Assembly (NCBI GenBank): GCA_030844895.1
Contig: CM061234.1
Coordinates: forward strand, 10,137,173-10,201,172
DNA: 64,000 nt
Source: Ambrosia x helenae
Taxonomy: Eukaryota; Streptophyta; Magnoliopsida; Asterales; Asteraceae
Reading direction: 5' to 3'
The notes under the pieces were generated by a model that did not search any database, was not told where the DNA came from, and saw only the letters and a program-made list of their open reading frames with translations. The position numbers and the translations under genes are program-made. Positions 44,260-55,132 of the stretch are shown here, piece by piece; the stretch's first letter is position 1; each line of letters starts with the position of its first letter.

Positions 44260-45360
44260 TTAGTATATGCTAACACATGTTAGTGATGCCCCATTATGTG
44301 TTTGAGGATCCTAAACTAACATGTGTATCTGTTTCAGTGATGGTTTACATGAGTAGGCTATTGGAAGAAGGCGACGTTGATGATGTGGCTGTGGTAAGTG
44401 ATGTTTTTTTATAAAGATTATAGATTTTTTAATCTTTTTGGTGAATAGGGTGTTTAAATAATTTTTGTATTCTATTTAATAAATTTTTGGCAAGTGAAAT
44501 TGTTATGAACTCGTATAGGGTATATGTCTATTTTTTTGCGGTCCGGGTCTTGTATGCTCACACACGTTAGTGATGCTAACACATGCTAGTATATGCCTAA
44601 CTAACAGGTGTTAGGGTTTCATATGACATACGTTAGTATGTGCCCAACTAACATGTGTTAGCGTTCACATGACATACGTTAGTATGTGCCTAACTAATTG
44701 CAGATTTTTGGTGTTGTTTATACACATGTTAGTGATGCTAACACATGCTAGTATATGCCCAACTAACATGTGTTAGCGTTCACATGACATACGTTAGTAT
44801 GTGCCTAACTAATTGCAGATTTTTGGTGTTGTTTATACACATGTTAGTGATGCTAAGACATGCTAGTATATGCCTAACTAACAGGTGTTAGGGTTCATAT
44901 GACATACGTTAGTATGTGCCCAACTAACATGTGTTAGTGTTCACATGACATACGTTATTTCAGTAAAACATATGTTTTTAGAATACACTACACGTGTCAG
45001 TGATGTCTCATTATGTGTTTTGAAGAAGCCAACTGACATGTGTTATCTTTTTTGTAGGCGAAGAGATGTTTTTGTGTTAAAGATGAAGATGGGTATCAAG
45101 AACGAAGCATAGCTAGATCTTTTTTATGTTGTTATGATAGTTTTTTTTTTAAATTCACAAATAATTATGTTTGTATGAACCATTTTTGGTATGTTTTAGT
45201 GTTGGTTGTAATAATTATTTTTATCAATTCTTAAATAAATACACATTTTATGTGTTATTTTATTATGTTCTTTTAGTATATGTCTGTTAACACATGTTAG
45301 CGATATCTCATACGAGGTCAGAATTTTGTATCACAACACTAACGTACGTTAATATTTGTG
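44260..45360. repeat. TAACACATGTTA array with 115-bp minisatellite
   Basis: TAACACATGTTA, TAACATGTGTTA and ACATACGTTAGTATGTGCC motifs recur more than fifteen times. Between 44560 and 44960 they are organised in about three copies of a 115-bp unit (GCAGATTTTTGGTGTTG at 44700 and 44815). Possible short exon-like pieces lie between motifs. Confidence 0.75.
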
Positions 45361-45608
45361 CTGGAAAAGTGCCATAAAGTAGGAGAGAGGTGACTTGACA
45401 AGTGTCAAATCAACCTTTTTAAACCTAGGATTCTTAGAAAACACAAGATTACCTTAATGCCCTTAATCCAATATTTTAATAAAGTGGCCCACTTGCTTTT
45501 CATTATTAAATACAAATTAATTAAGGACCATTGATCAAACTTGATCAATGGTCACCATAGGGTTTGCAAGGTTTTTCCAATAGATAGAGTTTCCATATTA
45601 TCCACACC

Positions 45609-45610
<2 letters not shown>

Positions 45611-45634
<24 letters not shown>
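45611..45634. repeat. (TA)n microsatellite, right flank
   Basis: Twelve TA units directly after the TCCACACCCT end. Confidence 0.9.
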
Positions 45635-45641
<7 letters not shown>

Positions 45642-46110
45642 TTTTGTAAGTGGTTGTGAGTGAGGAGAGAAAAACATACAATGATAAAAGTATGAAAAAA
45701 TATTATTATTTTAATTAGGAATGAGAAGATTTAGGGGTGGAGTAGTGATTTTTAATATAATTTGATGGGGGGAATGTGAATGCTCTAAGAGAGATAATGT
45801 AAAGAGAGAATATTGGTGAGAGAAATTAAGAGAGAGATGATGTGATTAAGAGAGACAGAAAAAGTGGATGGTCATATTACCCTTCTACCCTTATACACTA
45901 TCTTTCATACATTTTGAATAATACTTTTTAATATAATAATATAGAATGAATTGGGATCATATTTAATTAATGGTTAGTAGAGAGTTTTAAGGGTTTTCTT
46001 AAAATGATGTAGTTTTCTCTATAACCATCCCCATAGGCCATAACTATTATATATTGCAAACTTCCATGAAGGGTTGAAATGCTTCATCCAATTGTTGCGT
46101 GATTAAAATT
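45635..46110. other. Intergenic, nothing clear
   Basis: AT-rich with repeated GAGAGAGA/AAGAGAGA phrases. No coding frame. The right part (GTAGTTTTCTCTATAACCATCCCCATAGGCC) may be another repeat end. Confidence 0.3.
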
Positions 46111-46113
46111 TTA

Positions 46114-46857
46114 GTGTATGTATAGTGGGGGCTTTATGGGGCTTTATAGAGAATAAAATATTATAAAGTAATAGAAGGGGTTTCATGGGGCTTTTTGGGA
46201 AAAGAAAGGTGTAGTTAGTAGGGGGTTTATGAGGCTTTATAAATGATTGGATAATCATTTGCTTAATTATTCTTTATTCATTTAAATAATGATATTCAAT
46301 ACCAAATAATATTTCATTAAATAAAAAGAATACAAAACACTAAATAAAAAATTAGAAATCCTAAAAAAAATTACAAATACTAAAAAAAAAAAAATACTAA
46401 TACTCATAGATCATATTTTTCTCGATTCTGGCCTTTTGTTTCAAACACATTTCCAATGCTTTGCCGGTCAGGTGGTCGTGCGGCTGCATGTAAAACTCAA
46501 AGTTGTGTTGAAACTGTCGATCCCGCATAAGCTCAACCACCTCTCGGTTTCCTTGGATACGTTGAGTCCCAGTTTGTGAGTTTGTGTTGTGTGTTATGTT
46601 GGTTTTGTGACGAGTTTGTTTATATATGTATAATATTAAGTTAAGTTTTGTTTTGTGTTTTTTAATGACCGTTCAACGGTCAAAAGAAGCCATCGTCCAA
46701 CAATTTCAACTTTCAAATCACCCCTCCCAAGATAATAACGCTCGTTACCTTCATCACCTTCCCACCGTAACACCCCCATAGCCTGGGGAGTGGTGTTCCC
46801 GACGCTATGGAATGCCAAAACGTCCGGATAACACCACCACTACACTTGCCCTGATAC
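46114..46857 (-). mobile_element. Harbinger-like remnant with Myb-ORF tail
   Basis: The left end GTGTATGTATAGTGGGGGC and the inverted right end AAGTGTAGTGGTGGTG are partly alike. The minus strand at ~46575-46405 reads REVVELMRDRQFQHNFEFYMQPHDHLTGKALEMCLKQKARIEKNMIYE then stop, the typical tail of the Myb-like protein of PIF/Harbinger elements in this plant group. No exact 3-bp duplication was found. GGTGTTCCCGACGCTAT near the end recurs at about 9601. Confidence 0.5.
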
Positions 46858-47619
46858 TAAGGGAATTGTCTTGTCTCATTTGAAATATGTCACACACATA
46901 AATTATCATTGGAAATTCATACTCGTATTTTTTTTAATTTATAAATGTACTTTGTCCTATATGATTATAAATCTATTGTATCCACAAAATACACTTCAAT
47001 CTGAAAGCGCAATATACACGACTCAGAAAGCTATATAGGACGCATGATTGAAACAAAACAGAAGATTAATACTTTTACAAATTGATGTTATATATTAGGG
47101 TGTTTTTTGTTGATGGCAAACACATCATGCTCTCTCCCTTTTGGTTATATTAGGGTGTTTTTTTTTTAAATTTTATATCAATGCAAGCCATCGGGCATAC
47201 TCGTCAATTCTCGGGTTTACCCCGATCTAGTCCTGAAACCGATCACATTAAATCTATGGTACATAGGACCATACCGACTAAGGGATTTCCAGGTCGGTTA
47301 AGGTATATTTATCGGTCCAACCCGGTTGATACTCACCCAGTCACCCCTAAAATGAAGCATATTTTGCCATTCCCTATTGTTGATGTAATGATTTAAACAT
47401 CTAATTAAGTAATTAATTAGTTTGTTTTTAATTTAAATTTGTTTAATTGTAGCTTCATCCGATTTAGAAATTTAAACAAACCATCATAGTTGTACGATAT
47501 TGGTTGATATATGTAAAGCCAAATTATATTTCACGTGTCGTAGATATTTTTTTTTACAAGTATAGTTAATTTTCTTACGTGCTTATACATAAAGCCAAAT
47601 TATTATTATTATTATAGTA
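46858..47619. other. Intergenic, nothing clear
   Basis: AT-rich. A GC-richer piece at 47185-47360 (CTCGGGTTTACCCCGATC...CAACCCGGTTGATACTCACCC) has an open frame of 71 codons from 47181 that I do not recognise and would not call a gene. Confidence 0.3.
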
Positions 47620-48081
47620 TCTAATAAATTAGGAACAGTTCTACAGTTTACATCTTTGATTGGACAATTTTGACGGCTATCAATTTTGATTGGACCCTTT
47701 TGAAGGCAAGTATTATGACCATACTTTGCTCCATATTTACACTTTAGCCATTTTAGGCTTTGACCACCCAACTTTTTAAATTTGCATTGCACTTTAGGCA
47801 CTAACTTTCTTATTAACTTATGTACTTTATTTTTCTTCCAATTTGACCATCAAACTTTTAGCTTTTAGGATTTCAAACTTTGACCACCAAACTTTTAGCT
47901 TTTACCCGCGAGTATTTTTTTGAAGCTCACGCGAGAATAACAGTCACTTAATATTATCTTCTATGTCCGCGAAACCCTCGGCGCAACAAGAGCTCCCACA
48001 GCGATGCACGATCTTTAACGTCCACCAAACCCTCAACGTAATAGGAGCTCCCGCTGCAAAGCGCGGGGTAATATAATCCTA

Positions 48082-48082
<1 letters not shown>
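47620..48082 (+). mobile_element. Short Helitron
   Basis: 463 bp from A|TCTAATAAATTAGG to a hairpin CCCGCTGCAAAGCGCGGGG then TATAATCCTAG|T. There are no inverted repeats or target duplication, and it is inserted between A and T. Two imperfect copies of a CCGCGAAACCCTC.../GAGCTCCC phrase lie near the 3' end. Confidence 0.65.

Positions 48083-48131
<49 letters not shown>
48083..48131. repeat. (ATT)n microsatellite
   Basis: About sixteen ATT units immediately after the Helitron end. Confidence 0.95.
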
Positions 48132-48254
48132 CTAGAATAAATCATGGAGGAAAAAGGCAACAACCTTTTTGTTGTACTCCTATCATTAGATTATTATTTT
48201 GTTCAAGAAGTCTATAAGGGTGGTTATATTTAAATCCCCACCTTCTATTTTCAC

Positions 48255-48388
48255 CCCTTCAAAGCGTCTCGTTTAGGCCTAAGCGAGGCGCTTTGAACTC
48301 ATTCCGAGGAGGTCAGTACGAGGGGGCAGAAAAAGCTGATTTTTAAATTCGAAGCGCCTCGCTTAGGCCTAAGCGAGGCGCTTCGATG
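48255..48388. repeat. Left pair of subterminal palindromes
   Basis: Two copies of the palindrome built from GCGCCTCGCTTAGG and its complement, at about 48262-48291 (slightly decayed: GCGTCTCGTTTAGG) and 48353-48382 (perfect). They are separated by about 60 bp containing AGGTCAGTACGAGG and CTGATTTTT. Confidence 0.9.
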
Positions 48389-48660
48389 GGGTAATTTATT
48401 TTGGTAGTTGTTTTAATGTTTTGAGTTGGTTTTTTTATTTTTTTAATTTAATAATTATAAAAAGTTAAAAAAAATTAAAAAACAAAGTAATAACCCTAAT
48501 CATTGTCAATGACTTAAACTTGACATCATCAACCACGTATAGTCAATGAATGCGGTATGCGCGTTAAATTTCATTAAATGCGGCAATACTTGGATCCGGT
48601 TGGAGTCTAAAGCTTCGTGTGTCATCTTGGTCGAACTCATGTTGCAACATTTGTCTTGTG

Positions 48661-48970
48661 TGTCAACGATGAAGGCAACATACTTGAAATCAATGGGAAG
48701 ATAAACAATCCTCATCCACAATGTTCTTACCTATAGATACCAACCATCCGGTTGTTTTCAGGTTGTCTTCATCGTTGACCGCTATCTCTCGGATAACAAC
48801 TGAAAAGTTGTCTTCAATGATTATAAAGAAACTTGAAAGTAATTACAAGAAGATGATCAAAGATGCTACAACATAACTTGCACCGGCTTGAGATATGAGT
48901 TTGATTAGCTTAAATCTCTCTGATCCATGGTATCCACTTTCAGGTTGTCTTCATCGTTGACCGCTATCGT
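48661..48970 (+). repeat. Mosaic segments A and B, first copies
   Basis: Segment A (TGTCAACGATGAAGGCAACA ... ACCATCCGGTTG) occurs at 48661-48757, 49751-49845, 52064-53472 (split by the solo LTR) and 54375-54470. Segment B (TTTTCAGGTTGTCTTCATCG ... TTGCACCGGCTTGAGATATG) occurs at 48756-48920, ~50780-50935 and 54470-54625. Partial copies lie at 48944-48980, 49130-49200 and 54650-54690. The order of neighbours differs between copies. Confidence 0.85.
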
Positions 48971-49515
48971 TGACCATGGATCGGAGAGATTCAAGCTAAT
49001 CAAACTCATATCTCAAGTTGGTCTAACAACTGAATTTGACTTGCTTGCATAGGAATCTTGTACGAAATCATTCTCACATGTCACTGTGAGTACACATTGT
49101 GCATGACATTACATTCTGCATGTGTCATTTCATAACTTGCACCGGCTTGAGATATGAGTTTGATTAGCTTAAATCTATCTGATCCATGGTATCCACTTTC
49201 AAAGGATCCATGACATTACATTCTCTAGAAGTTGCTAAAATAGAACAAAAGCTGAAATTATACAGTTATCTGGAATGTTCCTGATCATTACAGTGAGATT
49301 GATAACTTCTCTATGGAAGCAACAAATTCAAAACAGAGGTACGTTTGCCAGAGGGTCAATATTCATACATAAAGAGTATAATCAAATAAGGGTTGTTATC
49401 GGAGAGATATCGGTCAACGATGAAGGCAAACCGTAGCGAGTGTGAAGATCAAGATCAAGAAGAACAGTACGGTCAACGATGAAGGTGTGTTGTATGTATA
49501 AAATTGTGAATAACT

Positions 49516-49710
49516 GTGAGAGTCGATATGAGAGCAATAATCCATCGAGAACTAGAGAAACAGAGAATAAGAGAAGAGATAATAACATATGAGCTACAAC
49601 GACGTCGTATTTTGGAAGCTGAAGTTCGGAGAGAACTAAATATTCAACATGAGATGACTTGCTTGCATAGGAATCTTGTACGAAATCATTCTTACATGAA
49701 TATCCTTTGA
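49516..49710 (+). pseudogene. Captured coding fragment, Arg/Glu-rich helix
   Basis: 64 codons: MRVDMRAIIHRELEKQRIRE... then RRRILEAEVRRELNIQ, a strongly charged helix of a kind found in plant zinc-finger/RNA-associated proteins. It appears once in the mosaic, is flanked by repeated segments, and runs into one of them (GACTTGCTTGCATAGGAATC, also at 49037). Probably a captured exon. I cannot name the donor gene. Confidence 0.4.
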
Positions 49711-50579
49711 TGAATGTATTAGGGGTTGGAAACTCTGAAGACCAGATATCTGTCAACGATGAAGGCAACATACTTGAAATCAATGGGAAGATAAACAATC
49801 CTCATCCACAATGTTCTTACCTATAGCTACCAACCATCCGGTTGTTGATTTTCTTCTCTATACAGAGTGACGATAGGCGTTTTCGATTTCCAAATGAATC
49901 AACGACTTAAACTTGACATCATCAACCACGTATAGTCAAAGATTTATTCTCCATATCCATACCTTGTTTCAAGTATCTTGTAAAATTCATTTCGTCTTCA
50001 AGACTCCTATGAGTCAACAAAGGTTGACTTTTTTGAGCATTAACCATGACTATATTACATTATTATTATTATAATTTTTTATTATATTTGTAATTTAGTT
50101 CCTTTGTTTTTATTATTATAATAATTTATTATTATCAAGAATCGGAAATTAGTAAAACGATTTATGAAAGTATCAAGAATCGGGAATTAGTAAAATTAGT
50201 AAAACGATTTATGAAACTAACAATAAATAAGTTAATAATAATAAATCATTGCTCAGACGTTAGGGTTTGATAAACACAAAACTTATTATTTAAAAAGCAA
50301 CAAAAACACAAATCGTACCGTGAAATAAAGAGAGGCCCATTAGGAGTGCCGTGGAGGAAGATCGTCGGTTTGCTGTAGTCGATGATGGCACAGAGGTTAG
50401 CGGTAACTTTAAATTTTGAATGATCGTCGGTTTGCTCTCTATATACCAATCAACAGTCGATCTGACTGTTGATTTCTCTCTATAACCGGTACAACTTTTC
50501 AGGCAAGCAAGTAAAATTCAGTTGTTATCGGAAAGATATCGGTCAACGATGAAGGCAACCTGAAACGATATGAACATTT

Positions 50580-51996
50580 ATAACCTTTCTGTACCTGTGG
50601 CCAAAAGAACCTGATAAAGGTGTACACGAGTATAATCAAACAAAGGTTGCCATGAGTTTGATTAGCTTGAATCTCTCTGATCCATGGTATCCACTAACTG
50701 TAGCGGTCATTATTGTTATTTGGAATGTTTCTGATCATTACAGTAACGAAATCAATCTCTCTGATCCATGGTATCCACTATCAGGTTGTCTTCATCGTTG
50801 ACCGCTATCTCTCGGATAACAACTGAAAAGTTGTCTTCAATGATTGTAAAAAACTTGAAAGTAATTACAAGAAGATGATCAAAAGATGCTACAACATAAC
50901 TTGCACCGGCTTGAGATATGAGTTTGATTATTATCGTATTTGCAACTTAGTTCCTTTCTCTCGAAAAACAATCCGATTGTTAAAAGTATCAAGACTATGA
51001 AATTAGTAAAATAACTGAATTTTACTTGCTTGCATGAAAAGTTATTTTTAAATGTTTTGGTAATATATTTTTAAATGTTTGATCTGCAATATTTGAAAAT
51101 TATCATTTCTTGACATGCTTGGTAACACCTTGATCTGTAATATCTGAAAATTATCATTTCTCAAAAAGTAATTAAAAACACTTAAAAATGAATTAAAAAC
51201 AATTGTTGCGAGTTAGGTTTAGTCGGAGGACCACGCACAATGATTCATCAAAGTTGTACAAAACTGGATGTTTTTACTAGAAAACCAAAACGAGCAATTA
51301 ACGAAGCGAAACGGAGAGATATAATTTTCTTGGCTTGGAAACAACTTAAAAGAACCAAAAATGAATTAAAATTATTTTTTGGTGATTAACAGATAATTTT
51401 AAAGAATTAAAAGAAATTCAAATTTAAAAAAAAGGCCAAAGCGCCTCGCTTTGGTCAAAGCGAGGCGCTTGTGGTCTAATCAAACCACTCAATCGCCTAG
51501 CTTTGCCTTTTTTTAAAAAAAATTGAATTTCTTTTAATTCTTTAAAATTATCTGTTAATCACCAAAAAAATAATTTTAATTCATTTTTGGTTCTTTTAAG
51601 TTGTTTCCAAGCCAATAAAATTATATCTCTCCGTTTCGCTTCGTTAATTGCTCGTTTTGGTTTTCCAGTAAAAACATTCAGCTTTGTACAACTTTGATGA
51701 ATCATTGTACGTGGTCCTCCGACTAAACCTAACTCGCAACAATTGTTTTTAATTCATTTTTAAGTGTTTTTAATTACTTTTCGAGAGAAAGGAACTAAGT
51801 TGCAAATACGATAATAATGTAAATAATAATAATAATAATAATAATGTAAAGGTAGATAATGTAAATAATAATAACCTTTCTGTACCTGTGGCCAAAAGAA
51901 CCTGATAAAGGTGTACACGAGTATAATCAAACAAAGGTTGCCATGAGTTTGATTAGCTTGAATCTCTCTGATCCATGGTATCCACTAACCGTAGCG
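50580..51996 (+). repeat. Mosaic segment C, two copies
   Basis: AACCTTTCTGTACCTGTGGCC ... CATGGTATCCACTAAC is present at about 50582-50698 and 51873-51989 with almost no differences, and then diverges. Confidence 0.88.
51163..51782. repeat. Long inverted repeat (hairpin), ~300-bp arms
   Basis: The left arm 51163-51456 and right arm 51486-51782 are near-exact inverted copies (outer ends AAAAAGTAATTAAAAACAC and its complement). The loop is only about 30 bases. The left arm ends in the same GCGCCTCGCTTT...AAAGCGAGGCGC palindrome type as the element termini. The match resumes further out: 50934-50970 pairs with 51777-51812. If transcribed, the RNA would fold into a long double strand. Confidence 0.9.
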
Positions 51997-52110
51997 ATCA
52001 TTACAGTTATTTGGAATGTTTCTGATCATTACAGTAACGAAATCATTCTCACATGAATATCCTTTGAAATCAATGGGAAGATAAACAATCCTCATCCACA
52101 ATGTTCTTAC

Positions 52111-53440
52111 TGTAACATCGCAAAATTTTAATATATAAAAAGCCTTTATATATATATATTTTTTTTATTACACCTTTATCATTAATATTATACAAATGTG
52201 CCTAAGTCTTTATTTTCCTAACTCACAACTTATATATATACATAAATGTATATAAATAATAATAATAATAATAATATGATTCTAAATTCTTTTTTTTTTT
52301 TTTCACATACAAGATTTTTTTTTTTAAATAAAGCCTTGAGTCAAATAGTCAAAGTCCTAGTCAAAGTCTTAGTCAAATAGTCAATTCATCATAAAACCTT
52401 ACTTTATGGTGTTGACCAATTTTAATGGCTAATTGAATCCAAAACTAGTATAAAAACCCACCTATGAACCATTATACTTTGCACCTCTAAATCGATTGTT
52501 TCAATCCGATTAAACTTTCCCTCATACCTTTCTTCTATAGTCTATTACTTCTACAATTGAAGCTTTGATTATAAGCTCTTGTAATTGGCGAATTGGAAGC
52601 TTGATATTCTTTCTTTTTCGTTTTCTTCAATTTGGACTAGCTACGTTGTTGAGTCTTTGGGATTCGCCTCGCATACATTCACAACACATTATTCTATTTT
52701 TTTTACGAGACATAACATTTTTCTAAGGTGAGTTTTACATAGCCCCTTTTATTTATCACCATTTTTGGGGTGAAACATGTTATAACATCATCATTGCAAT
52801 TCAATCATCAATGTGTCTATGTGTTTTCTATGTTGCATTATGTCTTGAGCATGATTAGAGTAAGCACCATTCTAGCATAATCATTAACTCCGTACAAGCC
52901 GACGGTATACATTGATAGATCTATTGGACTGACAATCCCACCCGGATACGTGCCTCCTACAAAGGTTGCGTGGGTGTTTGTTATCGCATAACATATTCAA
53001 TTGGACCATGAGCGTATGGTATGTATCATATTATAACAGTCATCAGGGTTGATTATGCACTCGATTTATTTCTAGTATGTTCTCACATATGGGCTAGATT
53101 GACATGACACATGAATTGCACAACATTTTTATTCATTTTATTATCAAAAACCTATGTAATTCTCACCAACTTTTGTTGACCCAAAATACTTTCAAAATTA
53201 ACATGTTTCAGGTAACAACGAAGCTGAGGCTTGAGTTAGCATGAGGATTTTACATGAAGTTTTATTTGAAGTTATTGAAGTTTTGTTATTTGATATCATG
53301 TATTGAATTCCTAGACATCATTTTATATTTGGATATTATGTTTGAATAAATTATTTAAAATTTATATTATACCATGTGCTACTGAAACAATCATCAATAC
53401 GTGGCACCCCGATGTTTCCGCCATCGGTTGGGGTGTTACA
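52111..53440 (-). mobile_element. Solo LTR, 1.33 kb
   Basis: Starts TGTAACATCGCAAAA and ends GGTTGGGGTGTTACA, so the ends are TGTAACA/TGTTACA. It is flanked by an exact CTTAC duplication (52106-52110, 53441-53445) and cuts one copy of mosaic segment A in two. Minus-strand TGTAACACCCC is a common start of plant Ty3/gypsy LTRs. No internal genes remain, as expected after recombination between two LTRs. Confidence 0.88.
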
Positions 53441-53626
53441 CTTACCTATAGCTACCAACCATCCGGTTGTTTTCAGGTAAAGTGATCGTTTTACTCATAT
53501 AAAGTGTTCGATGTCACTGTGAGTACACATTGTGCATGACATTACTCATATAAAGGACTAAAGCCACATATAGTCCTTTACGCAGGTTTGCTAGAGGGTC
53601 ACTGTTTTATATATAAAGAACATAAA

Positions 53627-53873
53627 AGTTGTGTGTATGAATAGTGACCCTCTGGCAAACCTGCGTAAAGGACTAAAGCCACATATCTTGCCATTAAATA
53701 CCAACGATGATTGCCAGTGAGATTGATAACTGGACAGGTTAGCCAGGTGTTTGTCAAAAAGGTAGAGCACACCACTAGAGCAAAAGTTGTGTGTATGAAT
53801 AGTGACCCTCTGGCAAACCTGCGTAAAGGACTAAAGCCACATATCTTGCCATTAATACCAACGATGATTGCCA
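53627..53873. repeat. Mosaic segment D, 156-bp spaced pair
   Basis: AAAGTTGTGTGTATGAATAG ... ACCAACGATGATTGCCAG occurs at 53627-53717 and 53783-53873 with one base of difference. An inverted partial copy (GGACTAAAGCCACATA then TAGTCCTTTACGCAGG) lies at 53550-53600. Confidence 0.88.
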
Positions 53874-53924
53874 GATGGTCACTATTCATATATAAAGAAC
53901 ATTAATCGGTTTTATTTAGCGTAA

Positions 53925-54860
53925 AAAGTTCATTGTACATATACCTCCTTATCTAAAACAAATCACATCATTGTACATATACCTGATTAGACCACGTACA
54001 ATGATTCATCAAACTCATCGTTAGTGCCGATCCGATTGTTAAAAGTATCAAGACTATGAAATTAGTAAAACAACTGAATTTTACTTGCTTGCATGAAAAG
54101 TTCATTATACATATACCTCCTTATCTAAAACAAATCACATCATTGTAGAGGTTACTAGGTTACTCATTACCGTTGGACGTTGAAGGTAAACATGGACAGT
54201 GAGAAGTGAGATTGATAACTTCTCTATGGAAGTTGCTAAAATAGTTAAACAAAAGCTGAAATTGAACAGTTATTTGGAATGTTCCTGATCATTACAGTAA
54301 TACTTGGATCCGGTTGGAGTCTAAAGCTTCGAGTGTCATCTTGGTCGAACTCATGTTGCAACATTCGTCTTGTGTGTCAACGATGAAGGCAACATACTTG
54401 AAATCAATGGGAAGATAAACAATCCTCATCCACAATGTTCTTACCTATAGATACCAACCATCCGGTTGTTTTCAGGTTGTCTTCATCGTTGACCGCTATC
54501 TCTCGGATAACAATTGAAAAGTTGTCTTCAATGATTATAAAGAAACTTGAAAGTAATTACAAGAAGATGATCAAAGATGCTACAACATAACTTGCACCGG
54601 CTTGAGATATGAGTTTGATTAGCTTAAATCTCTCTGATCCATGGTATCCACTTTCAGGTTGTCTTCATCGTTGACCGCTATCGTTGACCATGGATCATCG
54701 TTAAAATAAACTTTTCATGCAAGCAAGTAAAATTCAGTTGTTGGACAGTGAGATTGATAACTGGACAGGTTAGCCAGGCGTTTGTCAAAACGGACAATTA
54801 AAATAAACTTTTCATGCAAGCAAGTAAAATTCAGTTGTTGGACAGTGAGATTGAAAGGTG
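53925..54860. repeat. Mosaic segments F and G
   Basis: AGTTCATTGTACATATACCT ... AATCACATCATTGTA is present at 53928-53975 and again at 54100-54147. AAACTTTTCATGCAAGCAAG ... GTTGGACAGTGAGATTGA is present at 54710-54753 and 54797-54854, with an inverted partial copy at 54066-54098. Confidence 0.8.
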
Positions 54861-55009
54861 GCAGGAAAAAGCTGACATTTTGTTCTTTGTTGTAGAAAGA
54901 AATCAATAGTCGGATTGACGACTTTGTTTACCCTCCCATTGACATAAAAAATGTTCTTTTGAAAAACGTCTGACTACAAAAAAAAAAAAAAAAAAAAAAT
55001 TGATCCGAA

Positions 55010-55132
55010 GCGCCTCGCTTAGGCCTAAGCGAGGCGCTTCGAGTCAAAAATCAGTTTTTTCTGACCTCGTACCGAGGTAGTTAAAAAGTAAAGAAAGCGC
55101 CTCGCTTAGGCCTAAGCGAGGCGCTTTCAGGG
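55010..55132. repeat. Right pair of subterminal palindromes
   Basis: Two perfect copies of the GCGCCTCGCTTAGG palindrome (about 55013-55040 and 55099-55126), separated by about 60 bp with CTGACCTCGTACCGAGG. They mirror the left pair. A run of G at 55147-55157 lies just before the end. Confidence 0.92.

Larger units (their letters stand above)
42083..45610 (+). mobile_element. (TA)n-bounded DNA element carrying an RT-nuclease ORF
   Basis: 3.5 kb between (TA)n tracts. The right end (TTGCAAGG..., GAGTTTCCATATTATCCACACCCT) matches the right end of the 1385-9410 element (TTTCCAAGG..., GGGTTTCCACATTATCCACACCCT). The left end, GTGGAAG...AAAAAACCCC, is only weakly inverted to it. Shared internal order on plus: CT-rich leader (43453-43545), short exon-like pieces, TAACACATGTTA array, a GTAGGAGAGAGG phrase, then the end. 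On minus it also carries a 413-codon ORF from a reverse-transcriptase gene. No transposase is seen. Confidence 0.55.

Noticed and set aside
47181..47396. 71-codon ORF in a GC-richer patch
   Set aside because: No start context, no recognisable domain and no neighbouring exon; left as unassigned.
53599..53889. 96-codon minus-strand frame in the mosaic element
   Set aside because: It is produced by the tandem copies of segment D being in frame and by an inverted piece; the two halves repeat the same sequence and resemble no protein.
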